Below, piece after piece: positions 46,114 through 55,567 of a stretch of DNA of 64,000 nucleotides (positions within the stretch are counted from its first letter, which is position 1; each line of letters opens with the position of its first letter). Source of the DNA: Spirochaetaceae bacterium. GTDB lineage: Bacteria; Spirochaetota; Spirochaetia; SZUA-6; Bin103. The translations under genes and the position numbers were made by a program. Location of the stretch: positions 39,009 to 103,008 of the forward strand of contig JAPPGB010000105.1 in the NCBI GenBank assembly GCA_028821475.1, given 5' to 3'. The notes beneath the pieces are model-generated. The model was not told the DNA's origin. It ran no database searches and saw only the letters and a program-made list of their open reading frames with translations.

Positions 46114-47436
46114 ATGATCGACATAAACTGGATTCGCGCCGATCCGGACCGCGCCGCCGCGGCGTTGGCCAAGCGCGGACCGCGCACCGAGTTTCGCGAG
46201 GTACTGGAGTGGGACGACCAACGCCGTGACCTGATCACGGAAACGGACCGGCTGCGCGCTCGGCGCAACGAAGTCTCGAGCCAGATCCCGCGCCGCAAGC
46301 AACGCGGAGAGGACGTCCAGCCGCTGTTCGAGGAAATGCGCGGCGTTGGGCAGCGCATCAAGCGCCTGGATGAAGACCGATCCGGTCTGGAGCGGCGCAT
46401 ACGCGACTTTCTGGAGCAGCTTCCCAACGTCCCGGACGACGACGTGGCCGGCGGCGGCAAGGAAAACAACCGTGTGCTGCACGCGTGGGGAAAGAAGCCG
46501 TCCTTCGACTTCGCCCCGCGCGACCACCTGACGCTTGCCGACAGCCTCGGCCTGATCGACTTCGAACGCGGCGCCAAGGTGGCCGGCAGCGGGTTCTGGA
46601 TCTACCGCGGCGCCGGCGCCCTGCTGGAGATGGCGTTGATCAACTACTGCGTAAGCCGCAACGTCGCCGCCGGCTACGAACTGATGCTGCTGCCGCACAT
46701 CGTCAACGCGCAATGCGGCTACATCTCCGGCCAGTTCCCGAAGTTCGGCCAGGACGTGTACCGGCTCGCCGCCGGCCAGGACAACGCCCCCGGCGGCACC
46801 GGCAGCCGCGCCGCCGCCGCGGACGGGGTCGACGGGCAGATCCTGATCCCCACCTCGGAAACCGCCCTCGCCGCAATCCACCGGGACGAGATCATCGCGG
46901 CCGACACGCTGCCGCGCAAATACTGCGCGTTCACCCCCTGCTACCGGCGCGAGGCGGGCAGCTACCGCAGCCACGACCGCGGCACCATTCGCGGCCACCA
47001 GTTCCACAAGGTGGAGCTGTTTCAGTACGTCGCGCCGGATCAGTCCGACGCCGCGCTGCGCGGCATGGTGGATCACGCCGAGTCGCTGGTGCGCGGCCTC
47101 GGCCTGCACTACCAGGTTTCGCAGCTCGCCGCCGGCGACTGCAGCGCGGCGGCCGCCAAGACCTGCGACATCGAGGTATGGATCCCGAGCATGGCCAGCT
47201 ACGAGGAAGTCAGCTCCGCCTCCAACACGCGCGACTACCAGTCGCGGCGCGGCCGCATCCGCATGCGCGGCGCTTCCGGAACCGCGCTGGTGCACACCCT
47301 GAACGCCTCGGGGCTGGCCACCAGCCGGCTGCTGCCGGCGCTGCTGGAGTGCTGTCAGCGCGCCGACGGCGGCGTCACGGTACCCGAGGCGCTGCGCCCG
47401 TTCTGCGGTCTCGAGTCGATCGACCCGAGCCCCTGA
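46114..47436 (+). CDS. serS: Seryl-tRNA synthetase
   Basis: A class II synthetase charging tRNA-Ser. It starts MIDINWIRADPDRAAAALAK, has the long N-terminal coiled-coil arm (about residues 30-100), then FERGAKVAGSGFWIYRG, PTSETALAAIHRDEI (motif region), CYRREAGSYRSHDRGTIRGH (motif 2), YEEVSSASNTRDYQSRR and HTLNASGLATSRLLPALLE (motif 3). A Gly/Ala-rich insertion of about 20 residues precedes the PTSET motif. ATG 46114 lies 10 nt after TACGTT (46098-46103) and lacks a Shine-Dalgarno. 440 residues, normal length. Confidence 0.95.
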   Translation: MIDINWIRADPDRAAAALAKRGPRTEFREVLEWDDQRRDLITETDRLRARRNEVSSQIPRRKQRGEDVQPLFEEMRGVGQRIKRLDEDRSGLERRIRDFLEQLPNVPDDDVAGGGKENNRVLHAWGKKPSFDFAPRDHLTLADSLGLIDFERGAKVAGSGFWIYRGAGALLEMALINYCVSRNVAAGYELMLLPHIVNAQCGYISGQFPKFGQDVYRLAAGQDNAPGGTGSRAAAADGVDGQILIPTSETALAAIHRDEIIAADTLPRKYCAFTPCYRREAGSYRSHDRGTIRGHQFHKVELFQYVAPDQSDAALRGMVDHAESLVRGLGLHYQVSQLAAGDCSAAAAKTCDIEVWIPSMASYEEVSSASNTRDYQSRRGRIRMRGASGTALVHTLNASGLATSRLLPALLECCQRADGGVTVPEALRPFCGLESIDPSP

Positions 47437-47505
47437 GCCGCCTGCCATCCACGGGTTGCGCCGCGGGCGGTGCGTGCGCTATGGTCACCGCACCAGCCAG
47501 CCCGC

Positions 47506-48570
47506 ATGCAACGCACCTCCGACCTGAATGTCAACGCCATCGAACCGCTCATAACGCCGCGCGCCCTCAAGCGGGAGTTGCCGATGTCGGCCGCCGCCAG
47601 CGACAACGTCGTGCGCGCTCGGGCCACGATTTCCGACATCCTGGCGCGCCGTGATCCGCGCCTGCTGGTCATCGTGGGTCCCTGCTCGATCCACGACGAG
47701 CGCGCAGCCCTGGAGTACGCGCGGCGGCTGGCGGAGCTGGCCGAGGCGGTGCGCGACGAGTTCTACGTCGTCATGCGGGTGTACTTCGAGAAGCCGCGCA
47801 CCACGATCGGCTGGCGCGGCATGATCATCGACCCGCGCCTGGATTATTCGTCGCGCATCCCCGAGGGGCTGCACGTCGCACGCCGCATTCTCCTGTCGAT
47901 CAACGAGTGCGGCGTGCCCACCGCGACCGAGATGCTCGATCCGATCGTGCCCCAGTATATCGCCGACCTGGTGTCGTGGGCGGCCATCGGCGCGCGCACC
48001 ACCGAGTCGCAGACGCATCGCGAAATGGCCAGCGGCCTGTCGATGCCGGTCGGATACAAGAACAGCACCGACGGCAACCTGCAGATCGCCATCGACGCCA
48101 TCACCTCCGCCCGCAGCCGGCACCGATTCCTCGGCGTGGACCAGGATGGCCGCATCGGCGTGGTCAGCACCCAGGGCAACCCGGCCGGCCACGTGATCCT
48201 GCGCGGCGGCCGCTCGGGAACGAATTACGGCGCGCAGAGCGTGAACGACTCTGCCCGGCTGTTGGAGCGGTCGGGCCTGGAGCCGGTGCTGATGGTCGAC
48301 TGCAGCCACGACAACTCCGGCAAGAAACACGAAAACCAGGAAACCGCCTGGAACAGCGTAATCAGCCAGCGCGCCGCGTGCGCGCGCAGCCCGATTGTCG
48401 GCGTCATGCTGGAGAGCAACCTGTACGAGGGCCGTCAGGACCTGACCGACGATCCGCGCGAGTTGCGCTACGGCGTCTCGATTACCGACGAGTGCATCAG
48501 TTGGGATACGACCGAGCGGATGCTCACCGGCGCGCTGCGTGCGCCGCAGGGTGCTGCCGTCTCAGTCTGA
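47506..48570 (+). CDS. 3-deoxy-7-phosphoheptulonate (DAHP) synthase, AroG type I
   Basis: Condenses PEP and erythrose-4-phosphate, the first shikimate-pathway step. The 354-residue product has [91 protein letters not shown] and [11 protein letters not shown], the diagnostic blocks of the class I-alpha family (AroF/G/H); its regulatory amino acid cannot be read. ATG 47506 is chosen over the frame's GTG at 47470. TATGGT lies at 47480-47485. Confidence 0.95.
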   Translation: MQRTSDLNVNAIEPLITPRALKRELPMSAAASDNVVRARATISDILARRDPRLLVIVGPCSIHDERAALEYARRLAELAEAVRDEFYVVMRVYFEKPRTTIGWRGMIIDPRLDYSSRIPEGLHVARRILLSINECGVPTATEMLDPIVPQYIADLVSWAAIGARTTESQTHREMASGLSMPVGYKNSTDGNLQIAIDAITSARSRHRFLGVDQDGRIGVVSTQGNPAGHVILRGGRSGTNYGAQSVNDSARLLERSGLEPVLMVDCSHDNSGKKHENQETAWNSVISQRAACARSPIVGVMLESNLYEGRQDLTDDPRELRYGVSITDECISWDTTERMLTGALRAPQGAAVSV

Positions 48571-48701
48571 CCCACGCCGCCGGCGCGGGGGCGGGCCGGC
48601 CACGGCCTGCAAGCCGCCGCCGCGCGCCCTCCCCGCGTCCCGGTCACCCGCCCGTCCGCGCCCGCGACCCACAGCAACCCGAAACCGCCAAGGAGGCCGC
48701 C

Positions 48702-50213
48702 ATGGCCACGATAGTCCCCGAAACGTCGCGCACCTTCAGCGAGTACCTGCTGCTGCCCAACTTGACCCGCCGCGACTGCGTTCCCGCGAACGTCGACCTG
48801 CGCGCACCGCTCACCCGCTACCGGCCGCCCGGTGAGCCGCAACTGCACCTGAACGTGCCGATGGTATCGGCCATGATGCAGTCGGTGTCCGACGACACCA
48901 TGGCCGTGGCGCTGGCGCGCAGCGGCGGGCTGGCGTTCATATTCACCTCGCAGCCGATCGCCGCGCAGGCGGAGATGGTCGGGCGGGTCAAGAAGTTCAA
49001 GGCGGGCTTCGTGGTCAGCGACACCAACCTGGGACCGCGCGCCACCGTGCGCGACCTGTTGGAGCTGCGCCGCCGCACCGGCCACACCACCACCGCGGTC
49101 ACCGACAACGGCACCTCCGACGGGCGCTTGCTCGGCATCCTGACCGGGCGCGACTACCGGATCGGCCACGTGGATCCGGACGCCCCGGTAACCAACCTGA
49201 TGACGCCGTTCGACGACCTCGTGTACGGACGCGACGGCATCACCCTGAGCGAGGCCAACAACCTGATCTGGGAGCACCGGTTGAATTGCCTGCCGGTGAT
49301 CGACGACCGCCGGCACCTGCGCTACCTGGTGTTTCGCAAGGACTACGAGCAGCACAAGGAGAACCCGGACGAGCTGATCGACGACGAGAAGCGCCTCATG
49401 GTGGGTGCCGGAGTCAACACCCACGACTACCCGGACCGGGTGCCGGCACTGATCGACGCGGGCGCCGACGTGCTGTGCATCGACTCGTCCGACGGCTTCA
49501 GCGAGTTCCAGGCCGACTGCCTGGCCTGGGTGCGGGAGCACTGCGGCGACGGCGTGCGCGTGGGCACCGGCAACGTCGCCGACCGCGAGGGCTTCCGCTA
49601 CCTGGCCGCCGCCGGCGCCGACTTCGTGAAGGTCGGCGTGGGGCCCGGCTCCATCTGCATTACCCGTGAGCAGAAGGGCATCGGACGCGGCCAGGCGAGC
49701 GCGGTCCTGGACGTGGCGGATGCGCGCCGCGAGTGGCTGGAGGAGACCGGCGAGTACGTGCCGATCTGCGCCGACGGCGGCATCTTCCACGACTACCACA
49801 TCACGCTGGCGCTGGCGATGGGTGCGGACTTCGTGATGATGGGCCGCTACTTCGCCCGTTTCGACGAGAGTCCCGCTCCGCGGATTCGCATGGGCACCAA
49901 CTTCGTCAAGGAGTACTGGGGCGAGGGCACCAACCGGGCGCGCAACTGGCAGCGCTACGAGGGGCCCCTCGCAGCCGGCGGGCTGGCCTTCGAAGAGGGA
50001 GTCGACGGCTACGTGCCGTACGCCGGCGAGTTGCGCGACAATCTGAGCCAGACGTTGGACAAGCTCAGGAGCACCATGTGCAATTGCGGGGCCGCCGACA
50101 TCGAAAGCCTGCACCGCACCGCCCGGCTCACCGTGGTGTCCGCCACCAGCCTGCGCGAGGGCGGCGCCCACGACGTGATCCTGAAGGAAACCGAAATCGC
50201 ACCCGGCCTGTAG
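48702..50213 (+). CDS. guaB: Inosine-5'-monophosphate dehydrogenase
   Basis: Oxidises IMP to XMP with NAD, the committed step of GMP synthesis. The 503-residue protein has a TIM barrel interrupted by two CBS domains (about residues 100-225). The catalytic Cys is in [11 protein letters not shown] (about 328), with [11 protein letters not shown] and [12 protein letters not shown] following. The N-terminus [14 protein letters not shown] resembles the variant IMPDHs of Bacteroides and Treponema more than E. coli GuaB. ATG 48702 has AAGGAGG (48690-48696). The 131 bases upstream of it hold no gene. Confidence 0.95.
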   Translation: MATIVPETSRTFSEYLLLPNLTRRDCVPANVDLRAPLTRYRPPGEPQLHLNVPMVSAMMQSVSDDTMAVALARSGGLAFIFTSQPIAAQAEMVGRVKKFKAGFVVSDTNLGPRATVRDLLELRRRTGHTTTAVTDNGTSDGRLLGILTGRDYRIGHVDPDAPVTNLMTPFDDLVYGRDGITLSEANNLIWEHRLNCLPVIDDRRHLRYLVFRKDYEQHKENPDELIDDEKRLMVGAGVNTHDYPDRVPALIDAGADVLCIDSSDGFSEFQADCLAWVREHCGDGVRVGTGNVADREGFRYLAAAGADFVKVGVGPGSICITREQKGIGRGQASAVLDVADARREWLEETGEYVPICADGGIFHDYHITLALAMGADFVMMGRYFARFDESPAPRIRMGTNFVKEYWGEGTNRARNWQRYEGPLAAGGLAFEEGVDGYVPYAGELRDNLSQTLDKLRSTMCNCGAADIESLHRTARLTVVSATSLREGGAHDVILKETEIAPGL

Positions 50214-50243
50214 CGCCGGTAACGGCCTGCCGGGTGCGGGGTG

Positions 50244-50486
50244 TCAGTCCGCCGCGATGCCCGACCGGCCGGCGCTGCCGACGTTTCGCGGTGCGGCGGC
50301 GGGCTCGCTCTCGCACGCCTCGCCCGCGGTCACGCCGCAAATGGGACACGCCTCCTGGTCGTCCATGAAGGCGTTGGCATTGGAGCAGCCGGGCTTGCGC
50401 ACCTCTTCGTCCTTGCCGAACAGGACACGCAGTCCCAGGAACGCGGCGCACAGCACCATCAGGCCAACCGCCAGTAGAACCGTCAT
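50244..50486 (-). CDS. Small membrane protein with Cys-rich tail
   Basis: An 80-residue protein with one N-terminal membrane segment (about residues 2-22) followed by a short basic stretch and GCSNANAFMDDQEACPICGV, holding three cysteines (C-x13-C-x2-C) that could bind a metal or Fe-S centre, then an acidic Pro/Ala-rich end. The start ATG 50486 has GGAGGG 5 nt upstream and TAGACT at 50495-50500 on the minus strand. It lies behind the TolC-like gene on the same strand. Function unknown. Confidence 0.55.
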   Translation of the reverse strand: MTVLLAVGLMVLCAAFLGLRVLFGKDEEVRKPGCSNANAFMDDQEACPICGVTAGEACESEPAAAPRNVGSAGRSGIAAD

Positions 50487-50534
50487 CTCACCCTCCAGTC
50501 TACCGCTTTGCGCCTTGCGCGGCCACCACCGGCG

Positions 50535-51956
50535 CTATGGTGCGACCGCCAGGGTGGCGAGCGGGTCGGCATCGGTCAGCGCGCCGAGCGCCAGCGCCAG
50601 CTTCCAGCGCCGCCCGCGCAGGAGTTGCGCATCGAACGCCAGCAAATCGTGCTCCACGGTCACCCGCGCCAGGGCCGCCTCGGTAATTACGCCGGCAGCC
50701 AGCGATTCGCCACTCTCTTCGACCTTGAGGGCGGCGAGGCGCGTGCGTTCACGCAGATCCCACGTCGCGTACTCGAGGTCGCGGATGTCCCGCTCCGCCT
50801 GCCGCACGGCATCGGCAAACTCGCGGCGCGCGGCCGTACCGGAGAGTTGCGCGGCGGCGCGTGCGTTGGCGAGTTGCTCCTGCCGCAGCCGGCGCAGGCC
50901 GCCGTCGACAATTGGCACGATCAGGTTGAAGCCCACCCCGGCGGAAAACACGACCTTGTTCCAGTCGTAGTCGGCGCCGAAGGTCACTTCCGGCCACTGC
51001 TGGTTGCCGTCCTCGCGAATGCGGTGCTCGCTCGCGCGCAACTCCACGGTTGCATCCACGACGCCCGGCGCACGTTCGACCTGCTCTTCGAACGGCGGCG
51101 TGAGCGGCGCCTCGGACAGTGCGCCGAAGTGCGAGGCCCCGGTCTGCTCTTCGAGGGCGGCGCGCTCCTCGCGCAGCAGGAGCCGGGTCCTCTCGAGCCC
51201 GCGCCGCTCCTGCTCCACCTCGAACAACAGGGACTGGAAGCTGTGGCTGTCCTCGTTCTCCTCGAACACCTCGCGGCGGCGCACCACCTCCGCCTCCAGC
51301 TCTTCCAACTCGAACACCGCCCGCCGCTGGGCCTTCTCAGCCTCGATGATGGACATGATCCGGTCGACGATCTCGCCGGCGACCGCACGCGTCCGCTGCC
51401 GCACCGCGCGTTCCGCGGACACCACGGCATGGGCGGCCTCCAGGTCGTCGGCATCGGTGGCGTCGAGCCCGAACAGCGGCCCGAGGGACTGCTCCACGCC
51501 GCTCGACAGTTCCAACTTCACCGGTCCGAGCTCCCACTCCGGCGTGTTGCCGTCGGGATCCTCATCCGCCGGACCGGTGAGGGTCGCGGTCGTGGACAAC
51601 TCGCCGAACGGGTGCGGCAGATCGGCGGTCACGCCGGCGGCGACGCCGAACCTGAATTCGGCCCCGTCGGCTTCGTTGACGGTCACCCCGACCAGCCTGT
51701 CCGATCCCTCGGGATCGGACAGGCGCAGGGCGAGAGCAAAACCCCGGCCGGCCGCCGTCATTGCCACTCCTATCTGGCTTCTGCGCACCGCAAGCTGCCG
51801 CTGCTGCAGGGTCGTGTCGCGGGCCATCGCTTCCCGTACCAGTTGTTCCAGACCCGGCCCGCCGGCCGCCGTCTGCGCCCATCCGCGCACGCCCACCAGC
51901 GCCAGCACGATGGCAACGGCCGCCACGGTCCGGCGCCATGCTCCTTTGTTTCGCAC
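50535..51956 (-). CDS. TolC-like outer-membrane efflux protein
   Basis: A 473-residue protein with a signal peptide (MRNKGAWRRTVAAVAIVLAL..., cleavage after GWAQ, about residue 28) and long alternating helices rich in Glu/Arg/Leu, with VTFGADYDWNKVVFSAGVGF resembling the outer-membrane strand region and IVPIVDGGLRRLRQEQLANA, typical of TolC/OEP channels. GTG 51956 lies 6 nt after TACTCT (51963-51968), with TTCCCA at 51986-51991; GTG 51962 is the alternative. No inner-membrane pump or adaptor is adjacent, so its partners are elsewhere. Confidence 0.7.
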   Translation of the reverse strand: MRNKGAWRRTVAAVAIVLALVGVRGWAQTAAGGPGLEQLVREAMARDTTLQQRQLAVRRSQIGVAMTAAGRGFALALRLSDPEGSDRLVGVTVNEADGAEFRFGVAAGVTADLPHPFGELSTTATLTGPADEDPDGNTPEWELGPVKLELSSGVEQSLGPLFGLDATDADDLEAAHAVVSAERAVRQRTRAVAGEIVDRIMSIIEAEKAQRRAVFELEELEAEVVRRREVFEENEDSHSFQSLLFEVEQERRGLERTRLLLREERAALEEQTGASHFGALSEAPLTPPFEEQVERAPGVVDATVELRASEHRIREDGNQQWPEVTFGADYDWNKVVFSAGVGFNLIVPIVDGGLRRLRQEQLANARAAAQLSGTAARREFADAVRQAERDIRDLEYATWDLRERTRLAALKVEESGESLAAGVITEAALARVTVEHDLLAFDAQLLRGRRWKLALALGALTDADPLATLAVAP

Positions 51957-51962
51957 GGTCAC

Positions 51963-51991
51963 AGAGTAAACGCGCAGCCCGCCGCTGGGAA
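51963..51991 (-). promoter_or_regulatory. Candidate promoter TTCCCA-N17-TACTCT for the TolC-like gene
   Basis: Both hexamers match consensus at four of six positions with an ideal 17-nt spacer, and the -10 ends 6 nt before GTG 51956. Confidence 0.35.
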
Positions 51992-52053
51992 GGCCGGGCG
52001 AGTACCCCCGGTGCTCGCCCGGCATGCCGCTACTCTCCGCCGCACATGGCAGC

Positions 52054-53352
52054 CTATTGGCCCGATTCCTCGCCTGCCTGCCCGTTGGACGCGGCGGAAT
52101 TGGCGTCGCCGGCCAGCGCCGACAGCGTGGCGCGCGGCGTCAGGACTCCGAGCAGACGCTCGTCCTCACCGAGCACCGGGATCGGCAACCGGTTGTCCGC
52201 GGCCACGCCGAGCAACTCGTCGAGAGACTGCTCGGCGCGCGCGGTGGGGGTGTCGTCGCGAATCACCTCGCCGAGGTCGCGGTCTCCGCGCCGCACCGCG
52301 GCGGATACGTCGCCGAGCAGCACCATTCCGCGGTACTGGTTGTCATCGTCGGTCACGAACCCTACCCGCCGCCGGTCGTGCTCCAAGGCCGCCTTGGCGC
52401 TGCGGGGGTGGGTAGCAAGCGGCAGCGACGTCACCGGATCCATCGCCACGCCGGCGCTCAGCACGCGCGAACGGTTCACGTCCCGGACAAAGTCCTCGAT
52501 GTACGCGTCGGCGGGGGCGGTAATGATCTCCTCCGGGGTGCCGACCTGGATTACCCGGCCATCCTTGAGGATCGCGATGCGGTCGCCGAGTTGCAGGGCC
52601 TCGTCCAGATCGTGGGTAATGAACACGATCGTCTTGTGCAGGTCGCGCTGCAGGCGAACCAACTCGTCCTGCATGTCGCGCCGGATCAGCGGGTCGAGCG
52701 CGCTGAACGGTTCGTCCATCAGCAGGATCTCGGGATCGGTGCACAACGCCCGCGCCAGCCCGACCCGCTGCTGCATGCCGCCCGACAACTGGCTCGGACG
52801 CATCTGTTCGTAGCCCTTCAGGCCGACCACGTCGATCCACTGACGGGCACGTTCCCAGCGCTCCTCCCTGGCCACCCCCTGCACGCTCAGCCCGTACGCC
52901 ACGTTGCGCAGGACGTTGCGGTGCGGCAGCAGGCCGAAGCGCTGAAACACCATGCTCATCCTGGTGCGGCGCAGCGCCTTGACATCGGCCGCCGCCATCC
53001 CGACCACGTCGACGCCGCCGATCAGCACCTGCCCGGCCGTGGGCTCGATGAGCCGGTTCACGCAGCGTACGAAGGTGGACTTGCCGCTGCCCGACAGTCC
53101 CATGACCACGAACGTCTCCGCGCCCCTGACGTGCAGGTTCACGTCGTGCAGGCCGACCGTGTGGCCGGTGTCGGCGAGAATCTCGTCCTTGCCCTCGCCG
53201 GCCTGCACGCGCGCCAGCACCTCCGCCGGCCGGGGACCGAATATCTTGTACAGCTCTCGGACTTCGATGTCGTCGGCTCGGGAATCGTCCCCGGTTGCGG
53301 CCGGAACCGCAACGCGGGCCGAGTCGCCGCCGTTGACGCTCTCGGTACTCAT
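52054..53352 (-). CDS. proV: Glycine betaine/proline ABC transporter ATPase
   Basis: The ATP-hydrolysing subunit of an osmoprotectant importer. Of 432 residues, the first 280 are an ABC ATPase: Walker A GLSGSGKST, signature LSGGMQQR, Walker B ILLMDEPFSALD, switch His in FITHDLDEAL. The C-terminal 150 residues form two CBS domains, the ionic-strength sensors of OpuA/ProV proteins. KIFGPRPAEVL at the N-terminus is typical of ProV. ATG 53352 has GGGAGG upstream. It is last in a proX-proW-proV order and 22 nt after proW. Confidence 0.95.
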   Translation of the reverse strand: MSTESVNGGDSARVAVPAATGDDSRADDIEVRELYKIFGPRPAEVLARVQAGEGKDEILADTGHTVGLHDVNLHVRGAETFVVMGLSGSGKSTFVRCVNRLIEPTAGQVLIGGVDVVGMAAADVKALRRTRMSMVFQRFGLLPHRNVLRNVAYGLSVQGVAREERWERARQWIDVVGLKGYEQMRPSQLSGGMQQRVGLARALCTDPEILLMDEPFSALDPLIRRDMQDELVRLQRDLHKTIVFITHDLDEALQLGDRIAILKDGRVIQVGTPEEIITAPADAYIEDFVRDVNRSRVLSAGVAMDPVTSLPLATHPRSAKAALEHDRRRVGFVTDDDNQYRGMVLLGDVSAAVRRGDRDLGEVIRDDTPTARAEQSLDELLGVAADNRLPIPVLGEDERLLGVLTPRATLSALAGDANSAASNGQAGEESGQ

Positions 53353-53374
53353 CACCTGCCTCCCCGCGCCCGCA

Positions 53375-54286
53375 TCAGGCACGCACCGTCTTCGTCGGGT
53401 CGAGCCGGACGCCGAACGCGGCCGTGATGCGATCGAAGATGATCGCCAACGCCAGAATGGCGAGTCCCGCCTCCAGGCCCATCCCCACGTCGGCGTTGTT
53501 CAATCCCCGCAACACCTGCTGACCGAGGCCGCGCGCCCCGATCATCGAAGCGATCACCACCATCGCCAGCGCCATCATGATGGTCTGATTGACCCCGGCC
53601 ATGATATTGGGCATCGCCAGCGGAATGCGTACGCCCCACAGAATCTGCCGTCCGGTGGCGCCGAATGCGTCGGCCGCTTCCACGGTAGCACTGTCCACCA
53701 GGCGGATGCCGAGGTCGGTCAGACGCACGATCGGCGGCACGGCGTACACGAAGATGGCGAAGATCGCCGCCACGTTGCCGAGACCGAAGAAGAATATGAA
53801 CGGTATCAGGTAGACGAACGGCGGCACGGTCTGCATCGCGTCGAGTATCGGGTTGATCACCGCGCGCACGTACCGGTTGGTGCCCATCAGAATGCCGACC
53901 GGGACGCCGGCCGCCACGGTGATGGAAGTGGCGATGAACAGGATCGCCAGCGTCCGCATGGTCTCCTCCCACAGGTCCATCATGCCGATGAACACCAGGG
54001 CCCCGGCCAGGGCGAGCGCCAGCGTGCGGTTGCGCGACGCACGCCACGCAACCAGGCAGATGATGGTTATCACGATCCACCAGGGCAACCTCACCAGGGA
54101 AGTCTCTACCTGGCGGAGCACCACCAGCATCAGGCTGTTCAGGGTATCGAACGCGGAGCCGAAGTTCTGCACCAGGAACTTCAGGCCGTCGTTGGTCCAC
54201 TGCCGGATCGGTATTTGGCACCCTTCCGGGAATGCCGTCAGGACCCGCCCGAAGCTACCCGCACATTCCTGCAACCAACTATTCAT
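53375..54286 (-). CDS. proW: Glycine betaine/proline ABC transporter permease
   Basis: The membrane subunit of the osmoprotectant importer, 303 residues with about six or seven helices. The ABC permease loop is visible in VEAADAFGATGRQILWGVRIPLAMPNI, with QTVPPFVYLIPFIFFFGLGN before it and SMIGARGLGQQVLRGLNNADVG after it, as in ProW/OpuAB. ATG 54286. It follows proX after a 123-nt gap that holds a strong hairpin, and proV follows it. Confidence 0.95.
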   Translation of the reverse strand: MNSWLQECAGSFGRVLTAFPEGCQIPIRQWTNDGLKFLVQNFGSAFDTLNSLMLVVLRQVETSLVRLPWWIVITIICLVAWRASRNRTLALALAGALVFIGMMDLWEETMRTLAILFIATSITVAAGVPVGILMGTNRYVRAVINPILDAMQTVPPFVYLIPFIFFFGLGNVAAIFAIFVYAVPPIVRLTDLGIRLVDSATVEAADAFGATGRQILWGVRIPLAMPNIMAGVNQTIMMALAMVVIASMIGARGLGQQVLRGLNNADVGMGLEAGLAILALAIIFDRITAAFGVRLDPTKTVRA

Positions 54287-54337
54287 GAATTGCCGTCCCT
54301 CGTCCTTGAGAACCGGGACGATAACGGATCGAACGGT

Positions 54338-54365
54338 GCGGGGGCACCGCTACCGGTACCCCCGC
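54338..54365 (-). other. Intercistronic stem-loop between proX and proW
   Basis: GCGGGGG-c-ACCG (54338-54349) pairs with CGGT-a-CCCCCGC (54354-54365) around a 4-nt loop: 7 bp, one mismatch, 4 bp. Placed after proX and before proW, it would act as a partial terminator or 3' stabiliser, giving more binding protein than permease. Confidence 0.55.
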
Positions 54366-54409
54366 GTCTTCGCTCGCCGGGCGACATGATACCGCCCGCG
54401 CGCGCCAGC

Positions 54410-55438
54410 CTAACCGTCGAGTGCCGCCTGTACGCGGCCGGCGACCTCGTCGGACACCCAGGCGGTCCACACGGTTTCGTTGCGCAGGAACTCGCGCGCG
54501 ACGTCGGCCCACTCCGCATCCATCTCACTCTGCTTCGCCAGGTACGCACTGACCATCATCTGGTCGACCTCGTACGCGCGCAGCAACTCGATCATCTCTT
54601 CCGAAGCAGCGTCGGAAAAAACCTTGCTTACCGCGACGTTGACGATCGATGGAGGAAACGCGCAGCCGCGGTCGCCGTCCCAGCACTCCTGCGTCCAGGC
54701 CGGTTCCTCAAGCGGGACCATTATGTAGGTGCCCAGCAGCGGGGTGGGTCCCCAGTAGTAGCCGAGCCACGCTTCGCCCTTCTCGTATGCGGCCGCCATC
54801 GACGCGTCCAGGGCCGGCGCCGCACCGGGGCGGAAGTTGGTGAAGTGCTCTTCGAGGCCATAGGCGGCCATCTTCTTGTTGTTGGTCAACTCGCACTGCC
54901 AGCCGATGATGCAGTTGTAGTAGCGCCCCATGTCGGGCTGCTCGGGATCCTGGAACAACTGTGCGTACTTCGGCAGATCGGCCACCGACTTCAAGTCCGG
55001 CGCCATCGGCGCGATGCCGCGTTCGGAGTCCCCCTCGATCACGTAGCGCGGCACCAGGAACGACATCTCGGCGGCCTCCATGTTCAGGCCCAGATCGAGC
55101 ACCTCACCGCTGGCCGTGGCTTCGTGGTACATGTCGGGAGCGGTGTTGAACCAGATCTCCATGTTGATGTCGATGTCGCCGCGCACCAAGCCCTGCACCA
55201 TCGGAATGGTGGAACCGGGAATGTCGGTGTACGAGCAGCCGAAGCCGGCCTGCAGAATCTGCCCGGCGATATGGTTGTGCAACTGCGCGCTGCCCCAATC
55301 CAGCCCGGCGAACACGAGCTCACGCGAGATGCCGTTGCAGGCATCGCCCTCCTCCTGGGCCGCCTCGGCTGCCGCGAACGGAGCCGCCAGCGCCAACGCC
55401 AGGGCGCCGACCAGGAACCGAATCGATTTCTTTGCCAC
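54410..55438 (-). CDS. proX: Glycine betaine/proline-type substrate-binding protein
   Basis: The periplasmic binding protein of the osmoprotectant importer. A Sec signal (AKKSIRFLVGALALALAAPF then AAAEA) precedes an OpuAC/ProX-like domain: LVFAGLDWGSAQLHNHIAGQ, DIPGSTIPMVQGLVRGDIDI, EIWFNTAPDMYHEA, and WLGYYWGPTPLLGTYIM with aromatic residues for a quaternary-amine cage. GTG 55438 is chosen because it puts the signal peptide at the N-terminus; ATG 55480 adds 14 residues but would lie at the predicted transcription start. First gene of proXWV. Confidence 0.85.
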   Translation of the reverse strand: MAKKSIRFLVGALALALAAPFAAAEAAQEEGDACNGISRELVFAGLDWGSAQLHNHIAGQILQAGFGCSYTDIPGSTIPMVQGLVRGDIDINMEIWFNTAPDMYHEATASGEVLDLGLNMEAAEMSFLVPRYVIEGDSERGIAPMAPDLKSVADLPKYAQLFQDPEQPDMGRYYNCIIGWQCELTNNKKMAAYGLEEHFTNFRPGAAPALDASMAAAYEKGEAWLGYYWGPTPLLGTYIMVPLEEPAWTQECWDGDRGCAFPPSIVNVAVSKVFSDAASEEMIELLRAYEVDQMMVSAYLAKQSEMDAEWADVAREFLRNETVWTAWVSDEVAGRVQAALDG

Positions 55439-55489
55439 CAAAGAACCGGAGCCGTCTATCGACTCATTATGAATACACATAGGTTATCA

Positions 55490-55518
55490 AGGCTAGCACG
55501 GCGGACCGCGCCTGTCAA
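55490..55518 (-). promoter_or_regulatory. Candidate proX promoter TTGACA-N17-TAGCCT
   Basis: On the minus strand a perfect TTGACA (55513-55518) is followed by 17 nt and TAGCCT (55490-55495, three of six). It lies in the divergent region with the PBP gene and would start transcription near 55483, supporting GTG 55438 as the proX start. Confidence 0.35.
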
Positions 55519-55567
55519 CGGCGCGCGCCCGGCAGCCGATATACCTTACGTGAGCACTGCCGCGGAC

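Noticed and set aside
52952..55567. Upstream extension of the PBP reading frame by about 870 codons
   Set aside because: This part is antisense to proV, proW and proX, which are fully supported; no domain appears in the extension.
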